64,000 bases of DNA from positions 135,927 to 199,926 of the forward strand of contig JAAOMT010000672.1 of the NCBI GenBank assembly GCA_016748015.1, given 5' to 3'. Positions 34,741 through 45,179 of this stretch are shown piece after piece (within the stretch, counting starts at the first letter, position 1; every line of letters starts with the position of its first letter). Source of the stretch: Geosiphon pyriformis. Taxonomy: Eukaryota > Glomeromycota > Glomeromycetes > Archaeosporales > Geosiphonaceae. The notes under the pieces were generated by a model. The model was not told the origin of the DNA, did no database searches, and worked only from the letters and a program-made list of their open reading frames with translations. The position numbers and the translations under genes are program-made.

Positions 34741-36233
34741 CACTGTAGCTTTCTGCAATCTCTTTTCCAGTGGCCAGAGATTCCACAGTAATGGCAATTC
34801 TGGGGCTGGTTATTTGAAAGTGGTGCAAAGTTATTTTGATTTCGTCTTTGGGGTGGTTGATATCTTTGGGGTTGTTGTTGTTGTTGGTTGGTAAAATAGT
34901 TTTCAACCTTCATTGTGAGTTGGTCAATTTTTTCCTCAGCTGCTGAGCTGGTTTCTCCAATTGCCAAATTTACAAGTTTTGTACAATTGGCCTCTTCCAT
35001 GGCCATTTCGTATCTTTTTGCATGCTGCATGGCAGAGTTTAAATCTTCTGGCGTGTGTGGGCAAACCTTTTTAATTAGTTTATCTTTTAGACCAGCAATA
35101 AATTGATCCAAGATTTGAGCATCGAAATAATAATTGTTTGTCTCGAGTTGACGAATCCGTCTGAGAAGTTTGTTGAATTTCCCAATATAAGTCATAATGG
35201 ATTCGGAGGGTTCTTGTTTGATATTTTGAAAACAATTGCGAAGAGTGATAGAGATATTATTGTCGGTGAACTGTTCAAGGAAGGCTGCTTTGAAAGCATT
35301 CCAATCATTGAATGGGGCGGCAAGGTTTTCAAACCATTCTTCTGCTGTTCCTTTGAGAAAGTAGGGAATCGTTCTTAACATTCTGGCAGCATTCCATCCA
35401 TTTACATCTCCAGCTTTAGTAACTTGGTTGAGCCATTCTTGGGGACTGGTCTCAATATCTTCTCCATTGAATTCAGGGATTTTTGCGATGTATGTTGTCA
35501 TTTTGTTTTCTTCATTTTCACTGTCTATTGATTCTTCTTCGGTTATTTCAGAGTTGTTTTCTTCGTTTGCTGCTGTCTCAGAGTGTTCACTTTGATTTTC
35601 AGCTAGAAAATCAAGGAGATTGAAACTAGTTTGAAGGGGTTCTTGTTGTCTGGTGGGACTTCTGAGTAATGTAAAATCTTCTGGTCTTACAAATCGATTC
35701 AAGGGTGAATTAGGTGTTTGTGCTTATACAAGTGAGGCTGGAAAAGATGTGATAGTAAGTGGAAGTTTTGAACTGGTTCCTTGTTCAGGTGTTTGTAAAT
35801 GTTTAGCAGTTGTTTTCGGTAGTGTTGGAGTATTTGGGGTGGTTCTTGAATATTGCTTTAATTTGTTTTTGCCTTTGTTGCTTGTTTCTGTTTCCGATTC
35901 AAAATCAATAGTGTATTGAGACTGCACTGGATATGTTTCTTCACAGTATGTGATAATGTTATAATTAAGTTCGTGAAAGTAAATGGCAAGTGTTTCACTA
36001 TTAAGGTCTTCAGTTCCCAACTGTGAATAGTGTGCTAAATTATTGTAAAAGTTGCTTCTAACTTCTGAGATATTGTAATTTCCAAAAAGATAATTGTTGA
36101 TGCGGTTTTCAATGTATTGGTATACTGATTTCTTGACAATTTCAATTCCGTCTGGAATGTTGAATCTTTGCTTGCAGTGGATGTAAACTGATTGGTAATA
36201 CTCTAGAGTTGTTGTGTCTGGTGTGGTCGCCAC
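34740..36233 (-). pseudogene. Gypsy-B gag
   Basis: Opens at GTG (36233; AAAGTGGCGACC), reading V/M-A-T-T-P-D. There is no ATG between the PBS and this codon. Residues 1-169 align loosely with the A/C gag N-terminus. One TAA (35724-35726; CAA-to-TAA would explain it) separates it from the in-frame block at 35702-34740, which holds an acidic linker, the capsid-like region (EWLNQVTKAGDVNGWNAARM to QFIAGLKDKLIKKVCPHTPE), a Gln/Pro-rich stretch and the knuckle CHYCGISGHWKRDC. Complete apart from the stops. Confidence 0.88.
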
Positions 36234-36266
36234 TTTGAAGTTGTTTTTGCTGTGTTGCTTCCGTAA

Positions 36267-36276
36267 GAGAGCACCA
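36267..36276 (-). promoter_or_regulatory. Primer-binding site of Gypsy-B
   Basis: Minus-strand TGGTGCTCTC lies two bases from the LTR end. It is the same ten bases as in Gypsy-A and Gypsy-C although the LTRs are otherwise unrelated, which argues for a shared tRNA primer. Confidence 0.8.
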
Positions 36277-36278
36277 AA

Positions 36279-37258
36279 TGTTACTGGAGGTTTTTGGTCT
36301 CTTTTCTGTAATGTTGTTGATGCTTGTTTGCTGTGAATTCACATTTTCTGGATGTGGTTGAACCTCCAGTAACTGAATTTATCTTCAAATTATCTCCTAT
36401 AATTTGAACTTGCTGGGCTTATGAGTGGAATGACCAATTCCGTGCCAGTTGCTTTATGTAGTTACATTGTAGTAAACATCAACTCTTTTCTAGGAATTGC
36501 TCGTCTGGAAGCTTACTAAAAATGTGTAATTACTTTGCTATGAAAGTCAACTCTTCTACAGAAATCTCGTCTGTAGGCTACCCCAATGATTGTAATAAGA
36601 AAATAAAAAAAAATAAAAGAAATGTAAAAGAAATAAAATTTTGTCGAGGGAAACGTTTTCTATCCAGGCCTGGAGTCACTAACAGTTTACTGAAATTGGT
36701 AGCTAATCAATTTCGAAATGTTAGTTGGGTTTTGGAGATTTTCCAAGTACAATAATTGAAGAATTTGGTTTTTCGAATTATTTGATATTTATTTCTTTTT
36801 GTGTGTATAGGAATAGTTTTTAAGAGATAAATCTAAGGTAAGATACATTTTCTCGAAGAGAGAAGCTCTTCTTTTATACAACTTGTCATAACACTATTCT
36901 ATGAACTTGAACTTTGCTATTTTCTAAAATTTCGCTGAACTAAAGATACATTTCGGCAAATTACAAATTATTTCGGCAAACTATTAGATATTTCGGTGAA
37001 CTATCAATTATTTCGGCAAATTTCTACAAATTTCGGCGAACTTCTAAATGTTACATAGTTCAGAATATTGCATGATTAATCATCACAATTAGGTTACATT
37101 TGTGTTGTGTACAATTTGGGTTATTAATTAAATGATAATTTCGGACATTTTTGCTAATGTAATAAGTGATTATTTGAAATGATAATATATGCTAATTAAT
37201 AATAGGATTTATAAGATAATTTCATGCTAAATGATATCTCTAATTTCGTCTGGTAACA
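36279..37258 (-). repeat. 5' LTR of Gypsy-B (980 bp)
   Basis: Top-strand ends are TGTTACTGGAGG and CGTCTGGTAACA. It differs from 27389-28368 at about 42 positions by my count, all but two of them transitions and no indels, and about 16 of the transitions fall at a CpG step. It contains the TTCGGCGAA array (36931-37040), a TATA box on the minus strand (TATAAAAG, about 36872-36879) and an A-rich stretch on the top strand (36596-36640) that reads as a pyrimidine tract in element sense. Confidence 0.95.
36872..37040 (-). promoter_or_regulatory. LTR promoter: 20-bp periodic TTCGGCGAA array and TATA box
   Basis: On the top strand, units of the type TTCG(G/C)(C/T)(A/G)AA start at 36931, 36952, 36972, 36992, 37012 and 37032, so the period is 20-21 bp. 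The same array is at 28041-28150 in the partner LTR, with starts at 28062, 28082, 28102, 28122 and 28142. In element sense the array lies immediately upstream of TGTATAAAAG. Regular two-turn spacing of a palindrome suggests cooperative binding on one DNA face. The binding factor is unknown. Confidence 0.7.
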
Positions 37259-38593
37259 CCATACATTATAAAAAAGAAAAAAACAACAAAAATGCCAATG
37301 GTTTGTCATGAATGAGACAAATCTAAGGACATTTTAACCCAAAAATATAACAAAACCAAAACAATACTCACAAAAATATAACAAAAGATGAACACACAAA
37401 AATATCAACAACTTCAACATTATATAAATACTCAACAGTTCAAGGAGAAATTATCTTAACCAGAACAAAAGAGGATCAAATAACAATCCAAATATTTTAT
37501 CACTTACCAAAATATACTTTATCAGAAAAATAGAAAAGATTCAGATCAGCCAACCAGAGTAATTACAGAACCAGAAAAAGAGACAATACTATTCAACATG
37601 TGCTCAGATCCAACTACAGGACATTTTCATAAAAAAGCAACCATGGAAAGAACCAAAAAGAGATACTATTGGCCATCAATATATCCAAACATCATCCAAT
37701 ATGTGCAAAATTGTGATGCTTGTCAAAAAAGAGAAGGAACAAGACCCAGCAAACCATTGAGACCAATCAAAGTAAAACAACCATTTGACTGCATTGGAAT
37801 TGATTTAGTTGGACCATTAACAATTACCAGCAGAGGCAACAAATATATTGCAGTAGCCATAAACTATCTTACAAAATGGCCAGAAACAAAAGCAATTCAA
37901 AGAGTGGATGCAGAATCTGTTGCCAAATTCGTCCATCAAGATTTGATTTGTCGACATGGATGTCCAAAAGAACTATTATCAGACCAAGAAACCCACTTTG
38001 TGAATAGAACATTAGCAGAACTAAGCCAAAGATTCGGAATTAAGAAACCACTATTATCACCATATCATCTACAAACAAATGGTCTAGTTGAAAAATTTAA
38101 TAAAACATTGTGTAAAGCAATTGCCAAATTCAGCCAAGAAAACCAGGACGAATGGGATTTGTTCATACCATCAGTACTATTTGCTTATTGGACAATAAAG
38201 CAAGATACTACACAAGCAACACCATTTGAATTGATATACAATAGAACAGCAACATTACTAGTTGAGATAGAGGTTACCACATATATTCAATTGAACCAAT
38301 AACAGAAGAGAATCTCCAAGAAACATTGTTAAGAAGAACATATGACTTAATAGAAACATTAGAAAACAAACGAAGAAGAGCAGCTGATAATATACAAAAG
38401 TCACAAGAGAAACAGAAAAAAAGACATGATAATCAACTACCAAACAAACCAGTTGAATTCAGAGTTAGAGACAAAGTACTCTTATACTGTACCAAAGCAG
38501 AAAAACAATGGAGTGAAAAATTTGACTCCAAATGGGATGGATTATTTCACATAGAAGAAATTCTAGGAAATGGAGCTTACAAATTAAGACTGG
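37259..38593 (+). pseudogene. Gypsy-D left part: RNase H tail and integrase
   Basis: A-family element, 5'-truncated at the Gypsy-B junction. It starts in the RNase H tail (compare 24786) and continues into integrase, open at 37598-38302. The finger has CDACQKREG. The DDE core is complete: GIDLVGPL, LLSDQETHFVN, NGLVEKFNKTL. An extra AT near 38283 relative to Gypsy-A shifts the frame; the C-terminal part resumes at 38326 (LRRTYDLIETLENKRRRAAD to GNGAYKLRL) and is cut by the Gypsy-C LTR at 38594. The continuation (DNKILTKAAHGDRLKP) is at 48717. Confidence 0.88.
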
Positions 38594-39434
38594 TGTTATA
38601 ATTGATTATTTGGGGTCTCGAATCAAATAACAAACTCATAACTTGGTATTCAAAAGCTATTTCCATTGATGATGTTCTGAAAGTGTTGTATTTGAAGGTT
38701 TTGATGGAGTCTTTTGTATAATGGACAGAGATTCAATAGTTGTTTTATCCATAGCTTTCCAGATTCGTAAGTCTGTTAATTCTTTTTTTGGCTTGGTGGC
38801 CGGCAATTCTCTGATAAGTAATCCATATCTTCTGTATGTGTTCTATCCACTTACAGGGGTCTTTTATCAGACAATTTTTAATATCAGTAATCAGCACTTT
38901 CAATCAATTGGTTAGTGCACAATAACAAAATCACAGAAAAAATAAAAAAAATAAAGAAATCTAAAGAAATAAGCCAAGGTGATTTGCAGATTAGTATCCT
39001 GTCAATAGCCATGATCAAGAGCTATTGTTCCAGCATAGTTAAGTATCAATTACTATCAACGCTTCATGTTGATAGTGGAGAGTGGATTGAGATATGAAAT
39101 AATTATTTATTTGATAATTGTGTTTTTAGGCTAAAGATTCTGTGGTATCGATTTTGTCTTTTCTGTTTCTAACACTACTGTTATATATACATATTTGAAA
39201 TTCCTCAATTTCTCAATTCCTTGTGACAGGAATCCTGGAATTCTGTGATTCCTAATGAGAGGAATCCTGGAATTCTGGAATTCTGTAATTCCTTGTCAGA
39301 GAATCCTGAAATTCCTGGAATCCTGCAATTTCTCTGAGAGGAATTCTGGAATTCCACATTTACTACATCTACTTCTGATTGGCTAATATCTACTGACTAA
39401 TAATACTATATTTTCCTATATTCTATGAGTAACA
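38594..39434 (-). repeat. 3' LTR of Gypsy-C (841 bp)
   Basis: Top-strand ends TGTTATAATTGATTATTTGG and TATGAGTAACA. Contains the palindrome array (about 39195-39360) and a minus-strand TATA box (about 39181-39190). Comparison with 47897-48714 over the first 240 bp shows only transitions by eye; length differs mainly within the array. Confidence 0.93.
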
Positions 39435-39447
39435 TTATTTCCTCCTT

Positions 39448-40107
39448 TTAATATTGAGCTCTGTCGAAATCTAATTCCTTTAATTCTCCCTCTTGAATTA
39501 TTTCTTGAACTTCTTTTTCGAGTATTATTTGTGTTATTTGAATTTGTAATTCTTCAAATTGGGTGTTGGTCATTTTTCCCAATTGATTACTTGTAACTGT
39601 GTCCATTGCTGTGTTGAGTAAGATTTCTGGTCAGTCTTGAAATCTCATATATAGTTGGTAAATGGCTTGAGCTTGTGTGATTAGATTGTTCTTTCTCACA
39701 AATTGTTCTAGTTGTCTTAGTATTGTTGTGTTGAATAACTGTTTTGTTTTGTCAGTGTACAAATTCTGGATATTTACGTGTTGTTCCAAGTAAAAATGAC
39801 AATAGTTTTTCGGAAATTGTTGCGTCCACTAAGTCCAAGTTTCTCTGGTAAGGTCTTGGTGTAATCCAACTATTTGTTGTTTATTTATGACCAATTTTAT
39901 CTTGGTCATGATCTTGTCAACAACATTTTCAAGTTTTTTCTGTGCTTTGTGTTGTGGTATTTTTGCCATATTTTTGTAATAAATGGTTTGTTAATTGATT
40001 GTAATTTTCATTTCTTGGTGTTGGATCAATTGAAAGAGTTGTTGTACTAATGAGTGGATGTTGTCGGTTATTTCCATTTTTCTGGTATCTTTTGTCATGT
40101 CGATCAT
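39448..40107 (-). pseudogene. Gypsy-C ORF3, accessory ORF
   Basis: ATG at 40107 (MIDMTKDTRKMEITDN) to TAA 39450-39448: 660 nt, the same length as in A and D. Only two internal stops are seen, both explained by TGG-to-TAG or TGA (in TWT-stop-WTQQF and FQD-stop-PEILL). The C-terminus is ELKELDFDRAQ. Located between integrase and the polypurine tract (AAAAGGAGGAAATAA in element sense). Length conservation with only substitutions argues that the ORF was functional until recently. Function unknown. Confidence 0.75.
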
Positions 40108-40136
40108 GTCTTTATATACTCTTTTGTTGTTCAATT

Positions 40137-41310
40137 TTACGTGTTTGGTCTAATAATTATGATTGGTTCCCAGTTTTGTGGAATCTTATCTGGTTGGACT
40201 AGTATTCTTTGTACTTCCAGTTGTGGAATGTTATTGGTAGATGCTGATGCTATCTGGTAATATGGTTTCAGTCAATCACTATGTGCTGCTTTGGCTAAGA
40301 TTTTGTTATTCAGTCTTAATTTGTAAGCTCTATTTCCTAGAATTTCTTCTATGTGAAATGGTCCATCCCATTTGGGGTCAAATTTCCCACTTCATTGTTT
40401 TTCTATTTTAGTACAATGTAAAAGTACTTTGTCTCCAATCTTGAATTCAACTGGTTTGTCTGGTAGTTGGTTATCATGTCTCTCTTTTAGTTTCTCTTGT
40501 GCCTTTTTAATATTATCCACTACTCTTCATTGCTTGTTTTCTAGAGTTTCCATCAAATCATATGTTCTTCTTAGTAACGTTTCCTGAAAATTGTCTACAG
40601 TTATTGGTTCTGTTAAATAAGTGTTGACTTCTATCTCAACTGGTAGTGTTGCTGTTCTACTGTATACTAATTCAAATGGTGTTGTTTGTGTGGTGTCTTG
40701 TTTCATTGTCCGATAAGCCAATAGTATGGATGGTATAAACAAATCCCATTTGTCTTGGTTTTTTTGGCTGAGTTTTGCTATTGCTTTACACAAGATTCTA
40801 TTAAATCTTTCAACTAATCTATTGGTTTGTAGATAGTATGATGATGATAGTGGTCTCTTAATTCCAAATCTTTGGCTTAGTTCTGCTAATGTTCTATTTA
40901 CAAAATGGGTTCCTTGGTCTGATAATAGTTCTTTTGGACATCCATGTCGACAAATCAAATCTTGATGAATGAATTCGGCAATGGATTCTGCATCTGCTCT
41001 TTGAATTGCCTTTGTTTCTGGCTATTTTGTAAGATAGTTCATGGTTACTGCAATATATCTGTTGCCTCTGCTGGTAATTGTCAATGGTCCGACTAAATCA
41101 ATTCCAATGTGGTCAAATGATTGTCCCACTTTGATTGGTCTTAATGGTTTGCTGGGTCTTGTTCCTCCTCTTTTTTGACAAGCATCACAATTTTGTACAT
41201 ATTGTATAATGTCTGGATACATTAATGGCCAATAGTATCTCTTTCTGGTTCTTTTCATGGTTGCTTCTTTATGAAAATGTCTTGCAGTTAGATCTAAGTG
41301 TATGTTGAAC
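40137..41310 (-). pseudogene. Gypsy-C integrase
   Basis: HHCC finger NIHLDLTARHFHKEAT then CDACQKRGG. DDE core complete: GIDLVGPL, LLSDQGTHFVN, NRLVERFNRIL (Glu kept; the usual Gly is Arg). Open blocks 41258-41022 and 40958-40527. The C-terminal GPY/F-like part follows with stops and ends at TAA 40139-40137. Of the three full-length elements, only this copy keeps all HHCC and DDE residues. Confidence 0.88.
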
Positions 41311-41599
41311 AGTATTGTTTCCTTTTCTGGTTCTGTAATTACTCTGGTTGGTTAATCTGAATCTTTTCTATTTTTCTGATAAAGTATATTTTAGTAAGTG
41401 ATAAAATATTTGGATTGTTGTTTGATCCTTTTTTGTTCTGGTTGAGATAATTTCTCCTTGAACTCTTAAGTATCTATATAATGTTGAAGTTGTTGCTATT
41501 TTTGTGTGTTCATCTTTTGTTATATTTTTGTGAGTATTGTTTTGGTTTTGTTATATTTTTGGGTTGAAATGTCCTTAGATTTGTCTCATTCGTGATAAA

Positions 41600-42990
41600 C
41601 CATTAGCATTTTCATTGTCTTTTCTCTTTTTATAATGTATTGTATAATTATATAATGTGAGTGCTATTTTCCATCTTGACTGTCTTTCATCTCCAAATTC
41701 TTGTTTTTGGAGTGATGTTAATTTTTGTGATCTGTGTACACCTCAAACTTCTGGCTCAAGTATTTTTTCTATTTCATGACTGCCCAGTATATTGTTAAGT
41801 ATTTTTGTTTTTGTGTTCCATAGTTCTTTTCAGCTGGTGTTAAATCTCTGCTGATATATGCTACTGGATGTTTTCTGCCATCTGGTCCTTTCTGAGATAG
41901 TACTGCTTCCAATGCTTGGCCGGATGCATCGGTAGTGATGATGAATAGTTTGCTGTGATCTGGATAGATTAGTACTGGAGCTTGGATGAGCTTTCTTTTC
42001 AGAATATCAAAAGCTTTTTGTTGACTTTCTGTTCATTCATATTTTGTATTTTTGTTTTGCAGTTGGTTGTGTGGCTACACTATCTTGGAGAAGTTCTTGA
42101 TAAAATGTCAATAGTAGCTGGCAAATCCCAAGAATGATTTCAGTTCTGTCATATTGGTCAGCACTGGAAAGTTCTTTACTATCTCTATTTTTTTTGGATC
42201 CATTTTGATGCTATCTTTGCTGACTATGTGTCCCAAGAATTTTAGTTCTGTCTTGCCAAAGAAGCACTTTGTTGCATTTAACTTTAGTCTTTTGAACACT
42301 TGTTGAAAATGATGAAGATGATCATTAAATGTTTTTGAGAATACATTGGTGTTGTCCAAGTATACAACAACTGATTTCTACAATAAGCCAGTATAAACAA
42401 TTTCCATTAGCCATTGGAAAGTGGCTGGAGCATTGGTTAAGCCAAATGGCATTACTTCAAATTCGAAATTCCCTTCTTTAGTGGTGAATGCTGTCTTCTC
42501 TTTGTTAGCTAAATTCATGGCTACTTGCCAATAACTACTATCCAAGTCTAATGTTGAGAACTATTTGTTTCTGCTGAAAGTGTCAAATAATTTCTGTATT
42601 CATGAAGTTGAATAGCTGTCTCCATAAGTTACACTGTTGAGTTTCCTGTAATCCACACAAAATCAGATTTTCCCATTCTTTTTACAGACAAGTACCACTG
42701 GTGACGACCATGGGCTCATTGATGGTTGAATTAGCCCATTGTCAAGCATCCAGTTTATCTCTTGATGAATGATCTCATGGCTGGCTGGCAGCACTCTGTA
42801 TGCTTTTTGTTTAATTAGCATTGCATCTCCAGTCTTGATCTGATGCTGAATAATGTCAGTTCGGCCAAACTCATTTTCACTGGCAAAGATGTCATTGAAA
42901 TTGTTGAGCAACATCTTGAGCTGCATACATTGGAGTGGATCTAAGTTTTCCATGTTCATTTGTTCCAATTGTTCTGGTTGGAGCAAATAA
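41600..42990 (-). pseudogene. Gypsy-C reverse transcriptase and RNase H
   Basis: 42986-42663 is open (LLNNFNDIFASENEFGRTDI, then LDNGLIQPSMSPWSSPVVLV). The catalytic box reads YLDN-TNVF (about 42355-42366), with Asn for the second Asp as in Gypsy-A. 42359-42108 continues (KCFFGKTELKFLGHIVSKD, then LKSFLGFASYY). RNase H blocks follow with stops. The RT is inactive by sequence. Confidence 0.88.
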
Positions 42991-43373
42991 CATTTGTCTC
43001 ATTCATAGATTGTTTGTAATGTAATGTCGACATATTCACAAAGTTGTGGAAAGTCTGGAATGGGGTTTGGTAGTTGGTCTTCTATTTCTGTGGTTAAATA
43101 TTCAATGGTGGTTCCTTCTGGTATATTGATGACATTGCCAGTGTTGTTGTAGATGAGAATTTTTATGTGGCTATAGCTTTTGGCTGGTATGTGGAGATTG
43201 ATCAGCCCAATCTCTCCTAATTCACAAAAGTTTGCTTCAGTTTCAAAAATCTGTTCTTGCTCCTTTTTCTTCTTTTCTATTGCTAGCATGTACTGGCTAT
43301 ATGATGGAATGGAAATAGCTTGACTGGTTGAGATAATTTTTTCTTGGCCAACAATTTCTTCCTTTGCCATATT

Positions 43374-43787
43374 AACTGGTACATCTATTCTACCCGTTAA
43401 TCCAAATCCTTGTATCCCTCTTGTTGTTATTCCTAATTCCTCTCTTGTTTCCACTGACACTAAGCTAGCTACTTTAACTAGTGGTAAGAATATTGCCTGT
43501 GCTATTTTTTTATTTGGCTTAATAGTGTAAGCTTTTTCTGAGTCATTTTGTAGCATGGCACTAATATTTTCTGTATATCTTGCATCTACTATTCTCCTTC
43601 TAATGTTAATTCCTTTTTTTGCTAAACTACTCTTAGATGCTAGTAGAACCATAATTGTTGCTGGGATTTCTAAAGCTATTCTCAGATTAATGCATACTCT
43701 CACATTTGGTTCCAATTTGATGACATCTTTTCCTGGATATTTCAGATCAAACCTGGCATCAGTATCATGCATGCATTCTGGCATAAT
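43374..43787 (-). pseudogene. Gypsy-C dUTPase domain
   Basis: Within the open frame 44177-42999. Motif 1 is ARFDL (residues 141-145), motif 2 SKSSLA (181-186), motif 3 RIVDARYTE (195-203; catalytic Asp198 and Tyr201 present, the Gly residues lost), motif 4 KKIAQAI (223-229) and motif 5 RGIQGFGLTG (253-262). Comparison of the three copies suggests an ancestral sequence with all five intact motifs. The C-terminal 130 residues of this frame form a linker shared with Gypsy-A, of unknown role. Confidence 0.85.
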
Positions 43788-44069
43788 ATCTTCCCCATTA
43801 TCACTAAACCATTTCAGTTCTTGTTCCTTGGCAAGGTCAGGGAGTGCAATATATTGTTTGTAATTTAAATCAAAGTTTAAATCTGAGTTGAAATCATTGT
43901 CATTATTAATGCCATGTTGAATAAAGCTGGAACCAGTGTTTTCATCGTTGTCCTTGTTGGAGTTTGAATTGAAATTGAAAATTGATTCTGATTCCGATGT
44001 GCAGCTGCTGATTGGTTCTTCTTCTTTGAAGATTGTGTAGATTATGCATGGTAGTGGATTGTAAATAAG

Positions 44070-44690
44070 ATCACAATCATCACAATATTCAAAGTCACTG
44101 GGAATTAAACAATGACAACACAGTCTTGTATTCAACTGTGTTAGCTGTTGTTCTTGCTTTTCTCTAGTGGGTGCCAAGTTTTGGTAGTGTTCATAAAACT
44201 CTTCTGGTTTCAGAAAATTTATGACTGGCTCTGCATCTCAGTCAAGCTCGATGGGTTCTGGTGGGTTGTTTTTAATTATTCTGACTTCTTCTGGTGACAT
44301 GCCTTCAATTTTGGCACTTGCCATTCACCATAATTCATCATCGTCATGTGAACAACTGTTCAATTGCTGTACGGCTCTTCTCCAAGTGGCTTCTATCAGC
44401 ATCTCTTTTTGTACCCAGTTGTTGATAAGGATTGTGTATTGACACAATACATCACACATTCCTCCACGTCCAGGAATGTTGTTCCACATTCTTTCATTGA
44501 AAAAGGTCTCTCCACAAGCTAAACATGGTGTATTATCCCATTTTCTCACTTGTTTTGGTCTTCCAAAATGCTTGACAAGGCATGTACGGCAATAAAACTT
44601 GGTTGCCATCTGATATTTTTTGTCATTGTTACAGCATGCACCCATTGATGACAATTTTTTGCCACAATTAATGCACACTAGTTTGGGTCA
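44070..44690 (-). pseudogene. Gypsy-C Cys-rich double zinc module
   Basis: 44678-44325 is open: CINCGKKLSSMGACC, then FYCRTCLVKHFGRP, KWDNTPCLACGETFFNERMW, and GGMCDVLCQYTILI. The second cluster is in the next open block: RLCCHCLIPSDFEYCDDCDL (residues 19-37 of the frame starting 44177). Module order and spacing are the same as in A and B. Confidence 0.65.
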
Positions 44691-45179
44691 GCGATAGATA
44701 GATTGTTGTGATGTTGTGTGTTGATAGAAGATATATGGGTTTGTTGACAGTGGCTCTTCTTCTTTTGCTTTTCTTTTCCCTTTGTTGTTTTTTTCCCATT
44801 CTCAGCTGGAAGTTGGTTCGCTCTCATCGTTGTCGGTCCATGTCAGATCATTGGTTTCCCAGGTAAGTTCTTCTTTCTGTTTTCCTTTGTCATCTCATGA
44901 TAGAATAGGTGGCAATTCGTTGTGGTTGTCATTGGCCCAAGAGATTTGGTATACTTCCCAGGTAGGTTTTTCTTTTTCTTTCTCCAGTTCGATCAATAGT
45001 TTCTCTTTTGGAGGAGTTTTGAAGTGACCACATATGGCTGGTACACGTATGTGTCAGTCCTGATATGTTAGCTGGAGTTTCTGGGTGTTTCAGTCTAACA
45101 TTGCGTTAACTTTGGACAGTTAGTCATTACCAATAAGGGCTTAGTATTGGGTGGCTTCTATTACTAAAACTTTAATGAG

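Larger units (their letters stand above)
27389..37258 (-). mobile_element. Gypsy-B: complete Ty3/Gypsy LTR retrotransposon
   Basis: This 9,870-bp element is bounded by two 980-bp LTRs and oriented on the minus strand. Order in element sense: LTR (36279-37258), PBS, one Gag-Pol frame (36233-29178), ORF3 (29056-28337), polypurine tract, LTR (27389-28368). It is the best-preserved element in the window: all Gag-Pol blocks share one frame with no frameshift, broken by only a handful of stops. The flanks do not match: A-family LTR on the left, A-family RNase H/integrase on the right. Confidence 0.93.

Noticed and set aside
36931-37040. CRISPR-like array because of regular repeat spacing.
   Set aside because: Units are 9-bp palindromes with short, similar spacers inside an LTR promoter in a eukaryotic transposon; there are no cas genes and the size is wrong.
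27384-37263. Left flank TATGG and right flank CCATA of Gypsy-B are reverse complements, suggesting an inversion.
   Set aside because: A 5-base match is weak, the right flank fits ordinary A-family RNase H sequence (compare 24786), and recombination between two B insertions explains the mismatched flanks without an inversion.
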